In this document: positions 18,139-26,778 of the stretch, piece after piece
Position numbering within the stretch: position 1 is the first letter of the stretch
How the letters are laid out: each line of letters begins with the position of its first letter
DNA from: Balamuthia mandrillaris
Lineage: Eukaryota > Discosea > Longamoebia > Balamuthiidae
Direction of reading: 5' to 3'
NCBI GenBank assembly: GCA_031835245.1
Contig: JAVKOQ010000565.1
Span: 1-27,338, forward strand
Length of the DNA stretch: 27,338 nucleotides
Notes under the pieces: model-generated
Told to the model about the DNA's origin: nothing
Seen by the model: the letters and a program-made list of their open reading frames with translations, nothing else
Database searches by the model: none
Translations under genes and position numbers: made by a program

Positions 18139-20766
18139 CTCGCTAAATGTTGTGATGGGAATCTTTATTGCATGCAGCACGCCGAAGACTTCATTCAGCA
18201 AATTCAAAGAATAAGTTTCTTGAATCTTTTCGTGTCTTGTCTTCGGTACCTTCCCCTTGTCTCTTTTCGTTTGTTTGTGACATTATTCTCTCTTACCGTT
18301 TCTATTTTGTAGTGAGGAAGATACTACTAAAACGCTATTCCGCTCGGAATATCAACAAAGAGGACAAGAACGTCTACTCTCTTTGGACGAAGGGCGAAGT
18401 AAACTAGAACATAGTGAAGGAGCTGACTCGTCTTCTCGTCCCATTACAGAGAATCAAAGCAAAGTCAACCTCGTGTGCGATACTCTGAGGGAAGCGTTCA
18501 ACAAGCTTGATTCTAAACGATATCTGCTGCCCATCGTGACAACTTACGTGCGAAAGCAGCCGTCACAGTTGGAAGAAGCCCTTCTTCTCATTCGTAAACT
18601 TAGAGGTATAGTTTTTATCTACAGGCAACAGCCAGAAAGAGAAGAGAATAATGAACGTTCACACATTTTTTTCACGAAAACAGATGAACAACCTGTCCAA
18701 GTTTTGGATCCATTCGGCGAGCAAGAAAAAGTGCAAAGAAGTGGACCCACTGCAGAAAGCGCCCTTAAATATCTTATTTGCCTTGTTAACGTAAACCAGC
18801 TTTACGATGTGGCTCTTGGCACCTACGACTTTGAGCTAACAATCATGGTTGCCCAGCAATCGCAAAAGGTTTGTCTACTCCTTGCCCTCTCTTTTGTTGC
18901 GCTTGTATTGTTGTCCACTAACAAGAAGTATTGTTTAATTGGTGGGATGGAACAGGACCCCAAAGAATACGTGCCTTTCCTCGAAAGATTGAAGCAACTG
19001 AATATCTACGAGCAACGCTACGAGATTGACAAGCACCTCGGCCGCCACTTGAGCTCTCTGCGCAACTTGTCTCAAGCTGGCGAGCAACACTTTGCAACCT
19101 GCTTGGAAGTCGTCCAACAGCACTCCCTCTACAAGGAGGCATTGCAAATCTTCTCAAGTAAAGACCACAGCAAGAGCAAGTTGGACAAAGTGAAAGAGAT
19201 CTATGCGAATTACCTGTTGAAGAACGACCAAGCCAATCAAGCTGGTCTTCTCTTCAGTCAAATTGGAGAGTTGGAGAAGGCGGCTAATGCGTTCAAGACG
19301 GCAGCGAACTGGCGGCTGCTCTTTGCAACGTGTGTCTCGTTGAACTACTCGCAGGAGGAGACGCAGAGCCTCGCCTACGAGGTAGCTGAGCTGCTGACTA
19401 ATTTGGCTCGCTACGCCGAGGCTGCCGCAGTTCTTGAGCGTTATGCTGAGGGTTTCTCTCTCTCTCTCTCCCTCTCTCTCTCTCTCTCTCCCTCTCTCCC
19501 TCTCTCCCTCTCTCCCTCTCTCCCTCTCTCCCTCTCTCCTCTCTCCCTCTCTCCCTCTCTCCCTCTCTCCCTCTCTCCCTCTCTCCTCTCTCCCTCTCCC
19601 TCTCTCCCTCTCTCCCTCTCTCCCCTCTCTCCCTCTCTCCCTCTCTCCCTCTCTCCCTCTCTCCCTCTCTCCCTCTCTCCCTCTCCCTCTCTTGTTCTTT
19701 ATCGTTTTAATTAGTCTTTGTTTATCTTTTGCGTTCACACAAAAAACTTACCCTCAAGCTGTCAACAGATCCAGAGGAATCGCTGGTGACTTTGCTGCTT
19801 GGACGCCACTTCCAGGAAGCTCTGCGTTTAGCTCACTTCCACTCTCGAACGGACCTTATCCCAACGCACGTGCAACCCTCCGTGCAAGAGACCTACAAGT
19901 TCTTTGTGAGGAAGGTTACTAAAAGGCAGCAAAAGTTTGTCAGGTACGCCGATCGTCTCGTTGTGGTCCGTCAACAAAAGCTTCGTTTGAGGGAAGAGTT
20001 GGAGCAGAACATGGGAGGTGGCGGTGGCGGTGGCGTGCGTTCTGAGTATGGCGACTTTGGGTATGCAGTCAATTCTTCTCCTACTCTTCCTCCTATTAGT
20101 TATAACCAAAAACAACAAAAATAACAACGCATAGAGATAACCTGTTCGAGACTTCGAGCGAAGTGAGTCATACGTCCACCCAACAAAGCGACCGGAGCAG
20201 CGCCTACACATCGACCTACGCCAGCACGGTGGTGAGTGAGGGCGGCACCAAGCGCAGGAGCGGACGACAGAGGAGAAAGAAGGTCACCGGCAGAGAGGGA
20301 GGACCTCACGAGGAGGAATGGCTCGTTACAACCCTCTCGAATCTCATTCCCAGCGAAAAGTTTCAAGGTTTGCTTTTTTTTTTCTTTATTATCATTATTT
20401 TCAATGTTTTCGTTTGCTTATTTGTGTTTTGTGGATTGCACAGAGGAAGTGCATGAGACGTTGCAAATGTTGGTCTACTTTGGGCAACTGGAGGAAGGCC
20501 AGGAGCTGCAAGGTCTGCTGTCCTCCTTCATCGACAGCGTTCGTTCGAGGCAGCAGCTCCTCTCCGAGAGCCAATGCCTCTTCCTGGAGGAACAACGCCT
20601 GCAGCAACGTCGTCTGGCTGCTGTGGCTTTGGCCAAGGCCGCCGCTGGCGCGGAGGAGAAGCAAAAGGAAAAGGAGGAGGAAGGTAACCAGGAGCAAGCA
20701 TTGACTAACTACCAGCCTGCCAAACAGCTGAAGGAACTTGATTGGAAGCTCTCCATTTTGAGCTAA
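15020..20766 (+). CDS. ELP1: Elongator complex protein 1 (ELP1/IKAP)
   Basis: Sixteen exons: 15020-15205, 15277-15417, 15524-15797, 15880-15970, 16091-16289, 16422-16662, 16831-17498, 17589-17867, 17930-18094, 18178-18245, 18313-18605, 18684-18868, 18956-19451, 19769-20060, 20135-20367 and 20444-20766, giving 1377 aa (human 1332). It matches ELP1 from end to end: the N-terminus [10 protein letters not shown], then [78 protein letters not shown] and the end WKLSILS. The N-terminal half forms two WD40 propellers and the C-terminal half an alpha-solenoid that dimerises. The basic [16 protein letters not shown] near the C-terminus corresponds to the tRNA-binding/NLS region. ELP1 scaffolds Elongator, which makes cm5U34-type wobble modifications in cytosolic tRNAs. 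Intron 11 (18606-18683) is in frame without a stop and may be retained. Confidence 0.97.
15422..15447. repeat. (CT)n in ELP1 intron 2
   Basis: A CT run begins about 6 nt after the donor GTAACT at 15418, inside the 106-nt intron. Confidence 0.85.
16771..16798. repeat. (CT)n in ELP1 intron 6
   Basis: A CT run sits in the 3' half of intron 16663-16830 and could work as its polypyrimidine tract. Confidence 0.85.
17502..17527. repeat. (CT)n in ELP1 intron 7
   Basis: A CT run starts immediately after the donor GTATCT (17499) in the 90-nt intron. The intron is a multiple of three and has no in-frame stop. Confidence 0.85.
18106..18135. repeat. (CT)n in ELP1 intron 9
   Basis: A CT run begins about 11 nt after the donor GTATGC (18095) in the 83-nt intron. 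Confidence 0.85.
19454..19692. repeat. CTCTCCCT satellite in ELP1 intron 13
   Basis: About 240 bp of 8-nt CTCTCCCT units with local CT and CTCTC variants, starting right after the donor GTTTCT (19452). It makes this the longest intron of the gene (317 nt; others are 62-168 nt). It is the sense-strand counterpart of the satellite in protease intron 3. Confidence 0.9.
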
Positions 20767-20793
20767 TGGAAATTCGTTTTTGTTCTTTTCACT

Positions 20794-20797
<4 letters not shown>

Positions 20798-20830
<33 letters not shown>
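20798..20830. repeat. (CT)n after the ELP1 stop
   Basis: About 16 CT units lie 32 nt past the ELP1 stop, followed by a CT/TATCC-rich stretch up to the next gene. No AATAAA is visible between ELP1 and the next ATG, so the ELP1 poly(A) site is not evident. Confidence 0.8.
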
Positions 20831-20834
<4 letters not shown>

Positions 20835-20981
20835 CGTTTCGTCTTCGCGTGCTCTCCTCTCTCCTATCCTGGCTCGCGTCCTCACTCATATCCTATCTCC
20901 TATCCTCCATCCGGTGCTGTCTCTTGTCCTGTCTCCTCTCCCGTTGTCGCTCGTTAACAAAAGGTGCAGCAAAGGTGCCCA

Positions 20982-22187
20982 ATGCCTGCCCAACCGCAAC
21001 AAAGAGAAAATAGAAAGAAAAAAAAAAGGAAGGCGACCGTTGGGCAAAGTGAAACGATCATGTCACACGAGTCCAACTTTGAGGCTTGGTTCATCGACGG
21101 AGAAGCCACCGGAAGTGGACCAACCCATATCCATGACCAGCAACAACAACCGCTCCTTCAACAACAACAACAACAACGGCAGGTGGCGCAACGGCTGGGT
21201 TTGCGTGAGTTGGGAGATGTGGAGGAAGCCATCCTTCGTGAGCGTGACGAAGAGATAGAGAGAGTGGCGCAGCAGTTGAATGCCGTTACGGACGTGGAAC
21301 GTACCCTTGTCACTACCCTCCAGGAGCAAGCCGAGCAGCTACAGCCGGTGGAGGAGAGCCTCACCACAAGCCTAACCGTCACCGAAGAAACAATCCTTGA
21401 ACTCGTTAATGTTTGTTGTCGCTCTCTCTCTCTCTCTCTCCTTGCTTCTTCTTTTTCTTTCTTCTCAACCAAAAGTACAAAAGGCGAGCCGGTTGCAAGC
21501 ATCTCTGCACCCGAAGAGAGGGCTGTTGTTCGGGGCAGCAACTGGGGCAGTGGTAGGAACGGCAGTAGGCACGGCGGCCGGTTTGGCTGCGTTCGGCGTG
21601 GGGTCGGTCCCCGGTGGCATCGGAGGGGCTGCCGTTGGTGCTGTCGTGGGCACCGTTGTGGCGGGCACCGTTGGGGTCACTTCTGGTCGTGTCATTCAGT
21701 ACAAGCTCAACCGACAACTTGGTTTGTTTTCATGTTTGGTTTCTTTGGTTTGTTTGTGTTCGTTCGTTCATTGACACGTAAAATAGATAAAGAGGTGTTA
21801 ACGCAAGTGTACGGCAAGGAATGGGTGCCTGACTCAGAGACAGTGTGCTGCATGCGGTGTGGCGCCAAGTTCACCAAGACTCGCAGGCGTCATCATTGTC
21901 GGTTCGTCTGTTCCTTTCTGTGTTTTCCTTTGCCTGTTACCCCTCTGCCCCCTTTCTCTTTCGTCGTGTCCGGTTCACCGTTTCTCTTTCCTGCTTCTCT
22001 CTATTCTTGTGTGTTCTCTCCTCGCTTCCTATTATTTATTGAACACATGTTGACCGCTTTGTTTACCAGCCGCTGTGGGCAAGTGTTATGCAAAAAATGT
22101 TGCCATAGGAAGGAGGAACTCTTTGCGCGAGGAATGGAGCGCCCCATCAAGCAACGCGTTTGTGTGGACTGCGAAACGAGAACATAA
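20982..22187 (+). CDS. Syntaxin-17-like Qa-SNARE with glycine-zipper hairpin fused to a FYVE zinc finger
   Basis: Four exons: 20982-21410, 21484-21721, 21787-21901 and 22070-22187, giving 299 aa; the next in-frame ATG (21060) would give 273. Residues 75-148 form a SNARE helix: RERDEEIERVAQQL, then LQEQAEQLQPVEESL, where Gln116 sits at the zero layer, and ELVNASRLQ. A Gly/Ala/Val-rich hydrophobic segment follows (about 156-211), two helices parted by SVPGG and ending SGRVIQYK. Human syntaxin 17 has the same order and a similar ending (GGKLIQRKK). A FYVE finger closes the protein (235-299): WVPD, CMRC, RRRHHCRRCG, CKKC and RVCVDC, all PI3P-binding signatures present. No Habc domain fits in the 75-residue N-terminus. 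Autophagosome or endosome membrane fusion is inferred. Confidence 0.85.
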   Translation: MPAQPQQRENRKKKKRKATVGQSETIMSHESNFEAWFIDGEATGSGPTHIHDQQQQPLLQQQQQQRQVAQRLGLRELGDVEEAILRERDEEIERVAQQLNAVTDVERTLVTTLQEQAEQLQPVEESLTTSLTVTEETILELVNVCCRSLSLSLLASSFSFFSTKSTKGEPVASISAPEERAVVRGSNWGSGRNGSRHGGRFGCVRRGVGPRWHRRGCRWCCRGHRCGGHRWGHFWSCHSVQAQPTTWFVFMFGFFGLFVFVRSLTRKIDKEVLTQVYGKEWVPDSETVCCMRCGAKFTKTRRRHHCRFVCSFLCFPLPVTPLPPFSFVVSGSPFLFPASLYSCVFSPRFLLFIEHMLTALFTSRCGQVLCKKCCHRKEELFARGMERPIKQRVCVDCETRT

Positions 22188-22331
22188 TGTGCACCGACGT
22201 GCACAACGGGGCACGAACAACAAGAAAAGAGCTGCAACATTGTTAACCAAAGGGGTACCCTTCCCCATTGCTCTCTTCTCTTCTCTCTGTTCTTCCCCCT
22301 GTGGGGCACTATCCAGGACGACACGAATGTA

Positions 22332-22337
22332 AATAAA
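22332..22337 (+). terminator. poly(A) signal of the SNARE-FYVE gene
   Basis: AATAAA lies 145 nt past the stop codon and 27 nt before a TATA-like element of the next gene. Confidence 0.45.
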
Positions 22338-22363
22338 TGTAGACAACTAGGTGTCGACGTAAA

Positions 22364-22370
22364 TATAAAA
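22364..22370 (+). promoter_or_regulatory. TATA-like element TATAAAA of the SH3 gene
   Basis: TATAAAA lies 106 bp before the SH3-protein ATG, in the short gap after the SNARE-FYVE poly(A) signal. Confidence 0.35.
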
Positions 22371-22469
22371 AAAGGAAATGCTCCCCGACGTTTTATCAAA
22401 GTACAATAGAAAGAACTGATACCTAAAAGAAATCTTTATCATCCCGAGGAAGAGGAGGAGAAGGGAGAT

Positions 22470-25281
22470 ATGACGGACCGACGCCCCAGTTTCGGTGAGG
22501 CGGTGGATCAACGACCTGAAACGATCGCCAAATCTGCGTCATATGAAGCTGTAGGGGACGGACACAACAGGGCCTCTGCTCAGCTGGAAGTTCCTGGCAA
22601 ATACCACAAGAAAAGAGAGAAGAAGGAGAAAAAGAAGAAGGAGACCACAAGCAAACAAGTGAAGAAAGCGAAAGCTCTGAGTAAGTTCAACACGATGAGC
22701 ATGATGGAACTGGAGGATGAGAACAAACAGCTGCGACAGGACAACAACCACTTGCAGTCTGAAATGCAACGCGCTCAGGTTTTCTTTCCTGTCTTTCTTG
22801 ATTTTGGCGCTTTTGTTTTCTTTGAGTGCTTTCTATTCTATTCTTGCATTTAACCTCTCTCCTGTATAGGAAGAGATCAAAGAGCTGAAAGCTAAGTTAA
22901 ATAAAATCTTGGAAATAGTAACTGGCCAAACAACCACAACCAGCACACCTTCAACCGCAGTTGCCACAATTACGCCCAAACAACCTAACAAACGGCGGTT
23001 CACTTTGCGAAGTCCTCGCAAAAAGGCTTTAACCGAACTACAACAGCAACAACCACCACCTTCAATTACTTTGAAGGAACAAGCAAGAGCCTCCACATCT
23101 ATTTCTCCTTCCTTAACAGACAGCCATTCTTCTTCAGCACAACCTGAAGACCAACCCGACTACCAACTCACAGAACAAGAAATTCTTCCAATGGAAACCT
23201 CTCTGCTTACTTTAACGTTGGAGAATACTGAGAAGAATAACGGGGAATCCCATGACGAAGATAGGGCAGAGGTAGATACTAGTGGAGGTTCATCACCGAC
23301 GTCATCGGTGACAACAGGAGGTGGTACGACTCCCCGTGGAGAATCACCAGCTAACTTAGAACTTAGCTCAGCGACTACTGAAGAAGACGAGGAAACTGAT
23401 GAGACAGAACCAAGTCCTAGATCTACAGAAGAACAAAACATTTCTTCTTCTTCCTCCTCCTCCTCCTCTTCTTCTTGTTCTTGTTCTTCTTCTTCTTCTT
23501 CTTTCTCTGTAACAGAGCAAAATGTCTCCAACAAACCATTGGAGCACCCTTTCGGAGGATACACGACTCCCAATCCCGGAGTAAAGCAGCCACCTCACCC
23601 AGCAGCGATTTCATCCCCGGCTTCTTCGGAAGGATCCTCGAAAGAAGGCAGTCCATTTCCAGGTATCCGTTTGCACGTTCAAGAGGGATTCAATTCGAAG
23701 AGAGACGACTTTAAGAAAGGGTCCAGCCTCGCCAGATTCCCTCTCCATAAGCTCAAAAGAAGTAAGACTCTTTCTGCGCCTGAGGATGAGCCAACTACAG
23801 GAGAGGATTCTCACAATCGTCGCCACAATCATCAGCGAAAGAAAAGTAGCGGAGGAGGAAACGAGGAAGAAGAGAAAGACACTATTAAGAAAAGTTCCTC
23901 AAAGATAAGTCGTAGTTTCGGAACTTTGAAGAAGAAACTACCCAAAACCGACCATTCTAGGCAGAGGGCGCTCAGAGAAAGAGGAGGAGAACGAGGAACA
24001 TTGGAACGAAGACGCAGTGTCGTCATCGTACGCAAAGAAGTCCAAGAAGGAATCCAGCAGACCGCAGCCAACAAACACATTAAAGTCAGCCGACAGGAAG
24101 AGATGATTCTGGTCAAGAAGATAATGGCCGAGATAGAACTTGCCAAGAAGAGAAGAGTCGGTATACAAAAACTTGTGGCCTATTATCGTGCCAAACTGGA
24201 AAGGCAACCGCCAGAAGCAGGCGGAAGAGCGGAAGGGGAAGGCGGTCACGATGAAGATAAAGAAAGACCGGACGGGGAAGACGAAGAAGACATTCACGAG
24301 GCTATTGCCAAGAACGAGGCTTACTTGTATGAAATAGACTTGGCTGTGGCCCTCCTTGTCAACAAGAAAGACGAAATCCTGTCCAAACATGCCGCTCAAG
24401 ATGGAGACTTTAGAGGCGGTGAAGGAGAGATGTCCCCTGCCACTCCACCTGCCTTGCCGCTCATCCCATCCACAAAGACTGTGTACGCCCTCCGAGAACA
24501 ACATGATGAGGTTTCATCAGCCACCTCTTCTGCTCCACTCTTGGAAACAACCCCATCTTTGGACGAGCACCCTTCTTCTGAAACCGTTTGTTCGTCTGAT
24601 AGCGAAGAACCAGCAGGACAAGGAAGAGGAAGAGCAAGTGGTGGAGTGAGTGATGAAGAGAAGGTCATCATGGGCAACGCACTCTACGACTTCGAAGCAG
24701 CCAACGAGAACGAGCTCTCACTGCACGAAGGTGACCAGGTAAAGATTCTGATGCGCATCACTCCTGAGTGGTGCTTCGCAGAGGCCAACGGCATGACGGG
24801 CATGGTCCCCATCAACTACGTCGGCTTCAGAAGAGCACAACAAGGAGAGTACGTAGTTGCCGTGTTCGACTTTGAAGGTCAGAGCGAGCACGAGCTGAGC
24901 TTCTACAAAGGACAGTTCATCCTTCTTACTGAATGCGAAGAAGGAAGCGATTGGTGGAGAGGCAGAACGGATGAGGGAAGAGAGGGGCTCTTCCCTTGCA
25001 CATTCGTGCAAGTCTTGACCACCGAGGGAGAGCAGCAAAGACAAGCTCTGCAACAGCAACAGCAGCAGCAAATAACCACGTCGTTCTTGGGGGAGTTGAC
25101 CTACAAGGTCAAGGGATTGTATGACTTTGTGCCGCAGGTTGAAGGCGAGCTAAGCTTTCATGCTGGTGAGATCATTACTCTTCTTGACTATCGTGAGGGA
25201 GAGGAATGGTGGAAGGGAAGGGTTGGCAATAGAGTGGGCCTCTTTCCTGCCAACTACGTTGAGGTATTACTGATGGATTAA
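22470..25281 (+). CDS. Triple-SH3 adaptor with coiled coils
   Basis: Two exons: 22470-22778 and 22870-25281, giving 906 aa. The N-terminus has a Lys-rich segment and a coiled coil (about 66-125) that spans the single 91-nt intron. A long Ser/Thr/Glu/Pro-rich disordered middle follows. A helical region (about 405-490, with KKIMAEIELAKKR and KNEAYLYEIDLAVALL) looks like an HR1/REM-1-type antiparallel coiled coil, split by an acidic loop. Three SH3 domains end the protein: ALYDFEAANENELSLHEGD...VPINYV, AVFDFEGQSEHELSFYKG...WWRGR...LFPCTFV, and GLYDFVPQVEGELSFHAGE...WWKGR...LFPANYV. SH3-2 and SH3-3 keep the ALYDF, WW and P..Y residues that bind proline motifs. SH3-1 has WCF in place of WW and may bind differently. 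An actin or endocytic adaptor role is inferred; no orthologue is recognised. Confidence 0.88.
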
Positions 25282-25328
25282 AAGCCACCCAAGTGAGGTT
25301 CTACTGTAGCATACACAAGCCTACGAAA

Positions 25329-25339
25329 AATAAAATAAA
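25329..25339 (+). terminator. two overlapping AATAAA signals of the SH3 gene
   Basis: AATAAA occurs at 25329-25334 and 25334-25339, about 50 nt after the SH3-gene stop. Confidence 0.5.
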
Positions 25340-25350
25340 ATAACAAAAGG

Positions 25351-25393
25351 TTAGGGTTTCATTTGTAAGACTGTAGTCCTTAGATTAGGGTTT
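25351..25393. promoter_or_regulatory. pair of telo-box-like TTAGGGTTT motifs
   Basis: TTAGGGTTT occurs at 25351-25359 and 25385-25393, 34 bp apart, within the 115 bp upstream of the ATG at 25466. The reverse complement AAACCCTAA is the telo-box known from plant promoters. There is no tandem array, so this is not a telomere. Confidence 0.35.
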
Positions 25394-25465
25394 TACCAAT
25401 ATATCTCGCCCCCTGCGAAAAACGGCGATGATAGAACGAAGAAGAAAGAAGGCTTCTTTCCAATC

Positions 25466-26731
25466 ATGCTTCGCAAGATAACCGGTGGCTCCAAGGTGCT
25501 CCAACCCAACCGTAAAAAGAAGGGTGTCAATAAAAAGGAGAAGAAGAAGCAGAAGAAGCAGAAGGAAATCAGGACAACATCCATTCAACAAGAGGGCAAC
25601 AAAAAAAAGCAACACCGGAGTAAGAGAAGAAAACCATGCCCGGAACGACCTGGCTGGTGGACCGTCACATCCCACAAGAAGTATTTTGCAACGAAGGGAC
25701 AAGTCGGTGCGGTGGTCACTTATCGAGGAGTCCAACTACCAAACTCGTTCGAAACTCTTGAAAGTAATGCTGTTCTTTCTTCTGCCTCGCTTTCTTGTCC
25801 TTTGTTTTCTCACCTGTTTTTTTGTTTTAACACAGTTCAAATAACAAACACGACCAACAAAGACCTTACCGCGTTGAGCTACAAACTGGTGGCATTGCCC
25901 TCTCGCAAAAAGAAAGTCTCGCAACGAGTACGCATCTTGGAGTACCCATTGTCCGACATGCAACCTCTTCCCTCTTCTTCTTCCTCTTCTGCATACCGCC
26001 ACGTAACAAAAGAAATGTATCGCATGCCTCAAACGTTGGAACCATCCTCAAAAGTCAGCAAAAGGTATGAAATTGTGGTGGAGGTGGCAGCAATGGAACG
26101 AGGCGGTGCCAGTGGAAGTGCAGAGATTTGTTTGAAGGCGGTTCTGCCAATAAGGGTTGTTGTTTCAGAGGAAGAACGACACATCATTGAACGAGAAGAA
26201 CGCCAAGCGAGAAAAGAAGAAAGAGGAAGAGAGGGGAGGGGAGGAAAAGGAACGCAGAAGAAGAAAGAAGAAACGATAGTGACAACGAATGTACAGAAGA
26301 AAAGAGTGGAACGAACTGGTAAAACAGAACACAAAGAGGACGATGGTATGGTGGAGAAAAAGAAGGTAAGGAAGAAAGCTGAAGGAAAAGAAAGTGACGA
26401 AAGTGAGGACAGTGATGAAAGCGATGAAAGCGAAGAAAGCGAAGAAGAGGACGAAGATGATAGTGAAGAAGAGAGTGAGGAAGAAAGTGAAGAAGAGAGT
26501 GAGGAAGAAACTGAAGAGGACGATGGCAGTGAAGACAGTGAAGAGGAGGACAGCAGTGAAGAGGACTCTGAGGAGGACAGCAGTGAAGAAGATTCTGAGG
26601 AGGAGGAAAGCGAAGAAGAGCTTGAAGAGGACTCAGAGGAAGACACGACTGACGAAGAAGAGTCAGAGGAAGAAGACGATGAAGATGACGACGACGATGA
26701 CGACGATGAAGATGAAGATGAAGAACGATAA
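25466..26731 (+). CDS. Arrestin-lobe-like protein with basic N-terminus and long Ser/Glu/Asp tail
   Basis: Two exons: 25466-25763 and 25836-26731, giving 397 aa. The 72-nt intron has a stop-free frame, so an unspliced 421-aa form is also open; its GT start and T-rich AACACAG end favour an intron. Residues 1-60 are very Lys/Arg-rich, with nuclear-signal-like runs. Residues about 68-235 read like one beta-sandwich lobe: QITNTTNKDLTALSYKL, a RILEYP strand, MPQTLEPSSKVSKRYEIVVEV, and AEICLKAVLPIRVVV. This resembles the arrestin C-terminal lobe (N-T-T strand, P-S polar loop, closing L-P-I-R-V), but a second lobe is missing. A Lys/Glu helix follows, then about 110 residues of Ser/Glu/Asp repeats full of CK2-type sites. 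Function is uncertain. Confidence 0.6.
   Translation: MLRKITGGSKVLQPNRKKKGVNKKEKKKQKKQKEIRTTSIQQEGNKKKQHRSKRRKPCPERPGWWTVTSHKKYFATKGQVGAVVTYRGVQLPNSFETLESNAVLSSASLSCPLFSHLFFCFNTVQITNTTNKDLTALSYKLVALPSRKKKVSQRVRILEYPLSDMQPLPSSSSSSAYRHVTKEMYRMPQTLEPSSKVSKRYEIVVEVAAMERGGASGSAEICLKAVLPIRVVVSEEERHIIEREERQARKEERGREGRGGKGTQKKKEETIVTTNVQKKRVERTGKTEHKEDDGMVEKKKVRKKAEGKESDESEDSDESDESEESEEEDEDDSEEESEEESEEESEEETEEDDGSEDSEEEDSSEEDSEEDSSEEDSEEEESEEELEEDSEEDTTDEEESEEEDDEDDDDDDDDEDEDEER
26390..26727. repeat. GAAGA-rich tract coding the acidic Ser/Glu/Asp tail
   Basis: Degenerate AGTGAAGAAGA-type units encode the last ~110 residues of the arrestin-like protein and end in GATGAC/GATGAA repeats just before the stop. 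Units diverge at third positions but keep acidic residues, consistent with selection on the protein. Confidence 0.7.
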
Positions 26732-26778
26732 ACGTCAAATTATCTGTTACACTTGAAATCGTAGTTTTGTTCGTTGTA

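Noticed and set aside
18606-18683. Treating this stretch of ELP1 as coding
   Set aside because: It is open, but has a GT start, a T-run followed by AACAG, a weakly coding Glu/Asn-rich translation, and its removal joins the flanking frames; kept as a probable intron, with retention possible.
10643-20766. A selenium/Elongator cluster for wobble-uridine modification, joining the SelD-type flavoprotein and ELP1
   Set aside because: The genes are on opposite strands with an unrelated PH gene between them, no SelD is present, and gene order in such genomes rarely reflects pathways.
25351-25393. Interstitial telomere remnant
   Set aside because: Only two separated single units of TTAGGGTTT; no tandem array.
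26029-26646. Ser/Leu-rich antisense frame opposite the acidic tail
   Set aside because: It is the mirror image of the GAA/GAG codons of the acidic tail; open only because such repeats lack stops on both strands.
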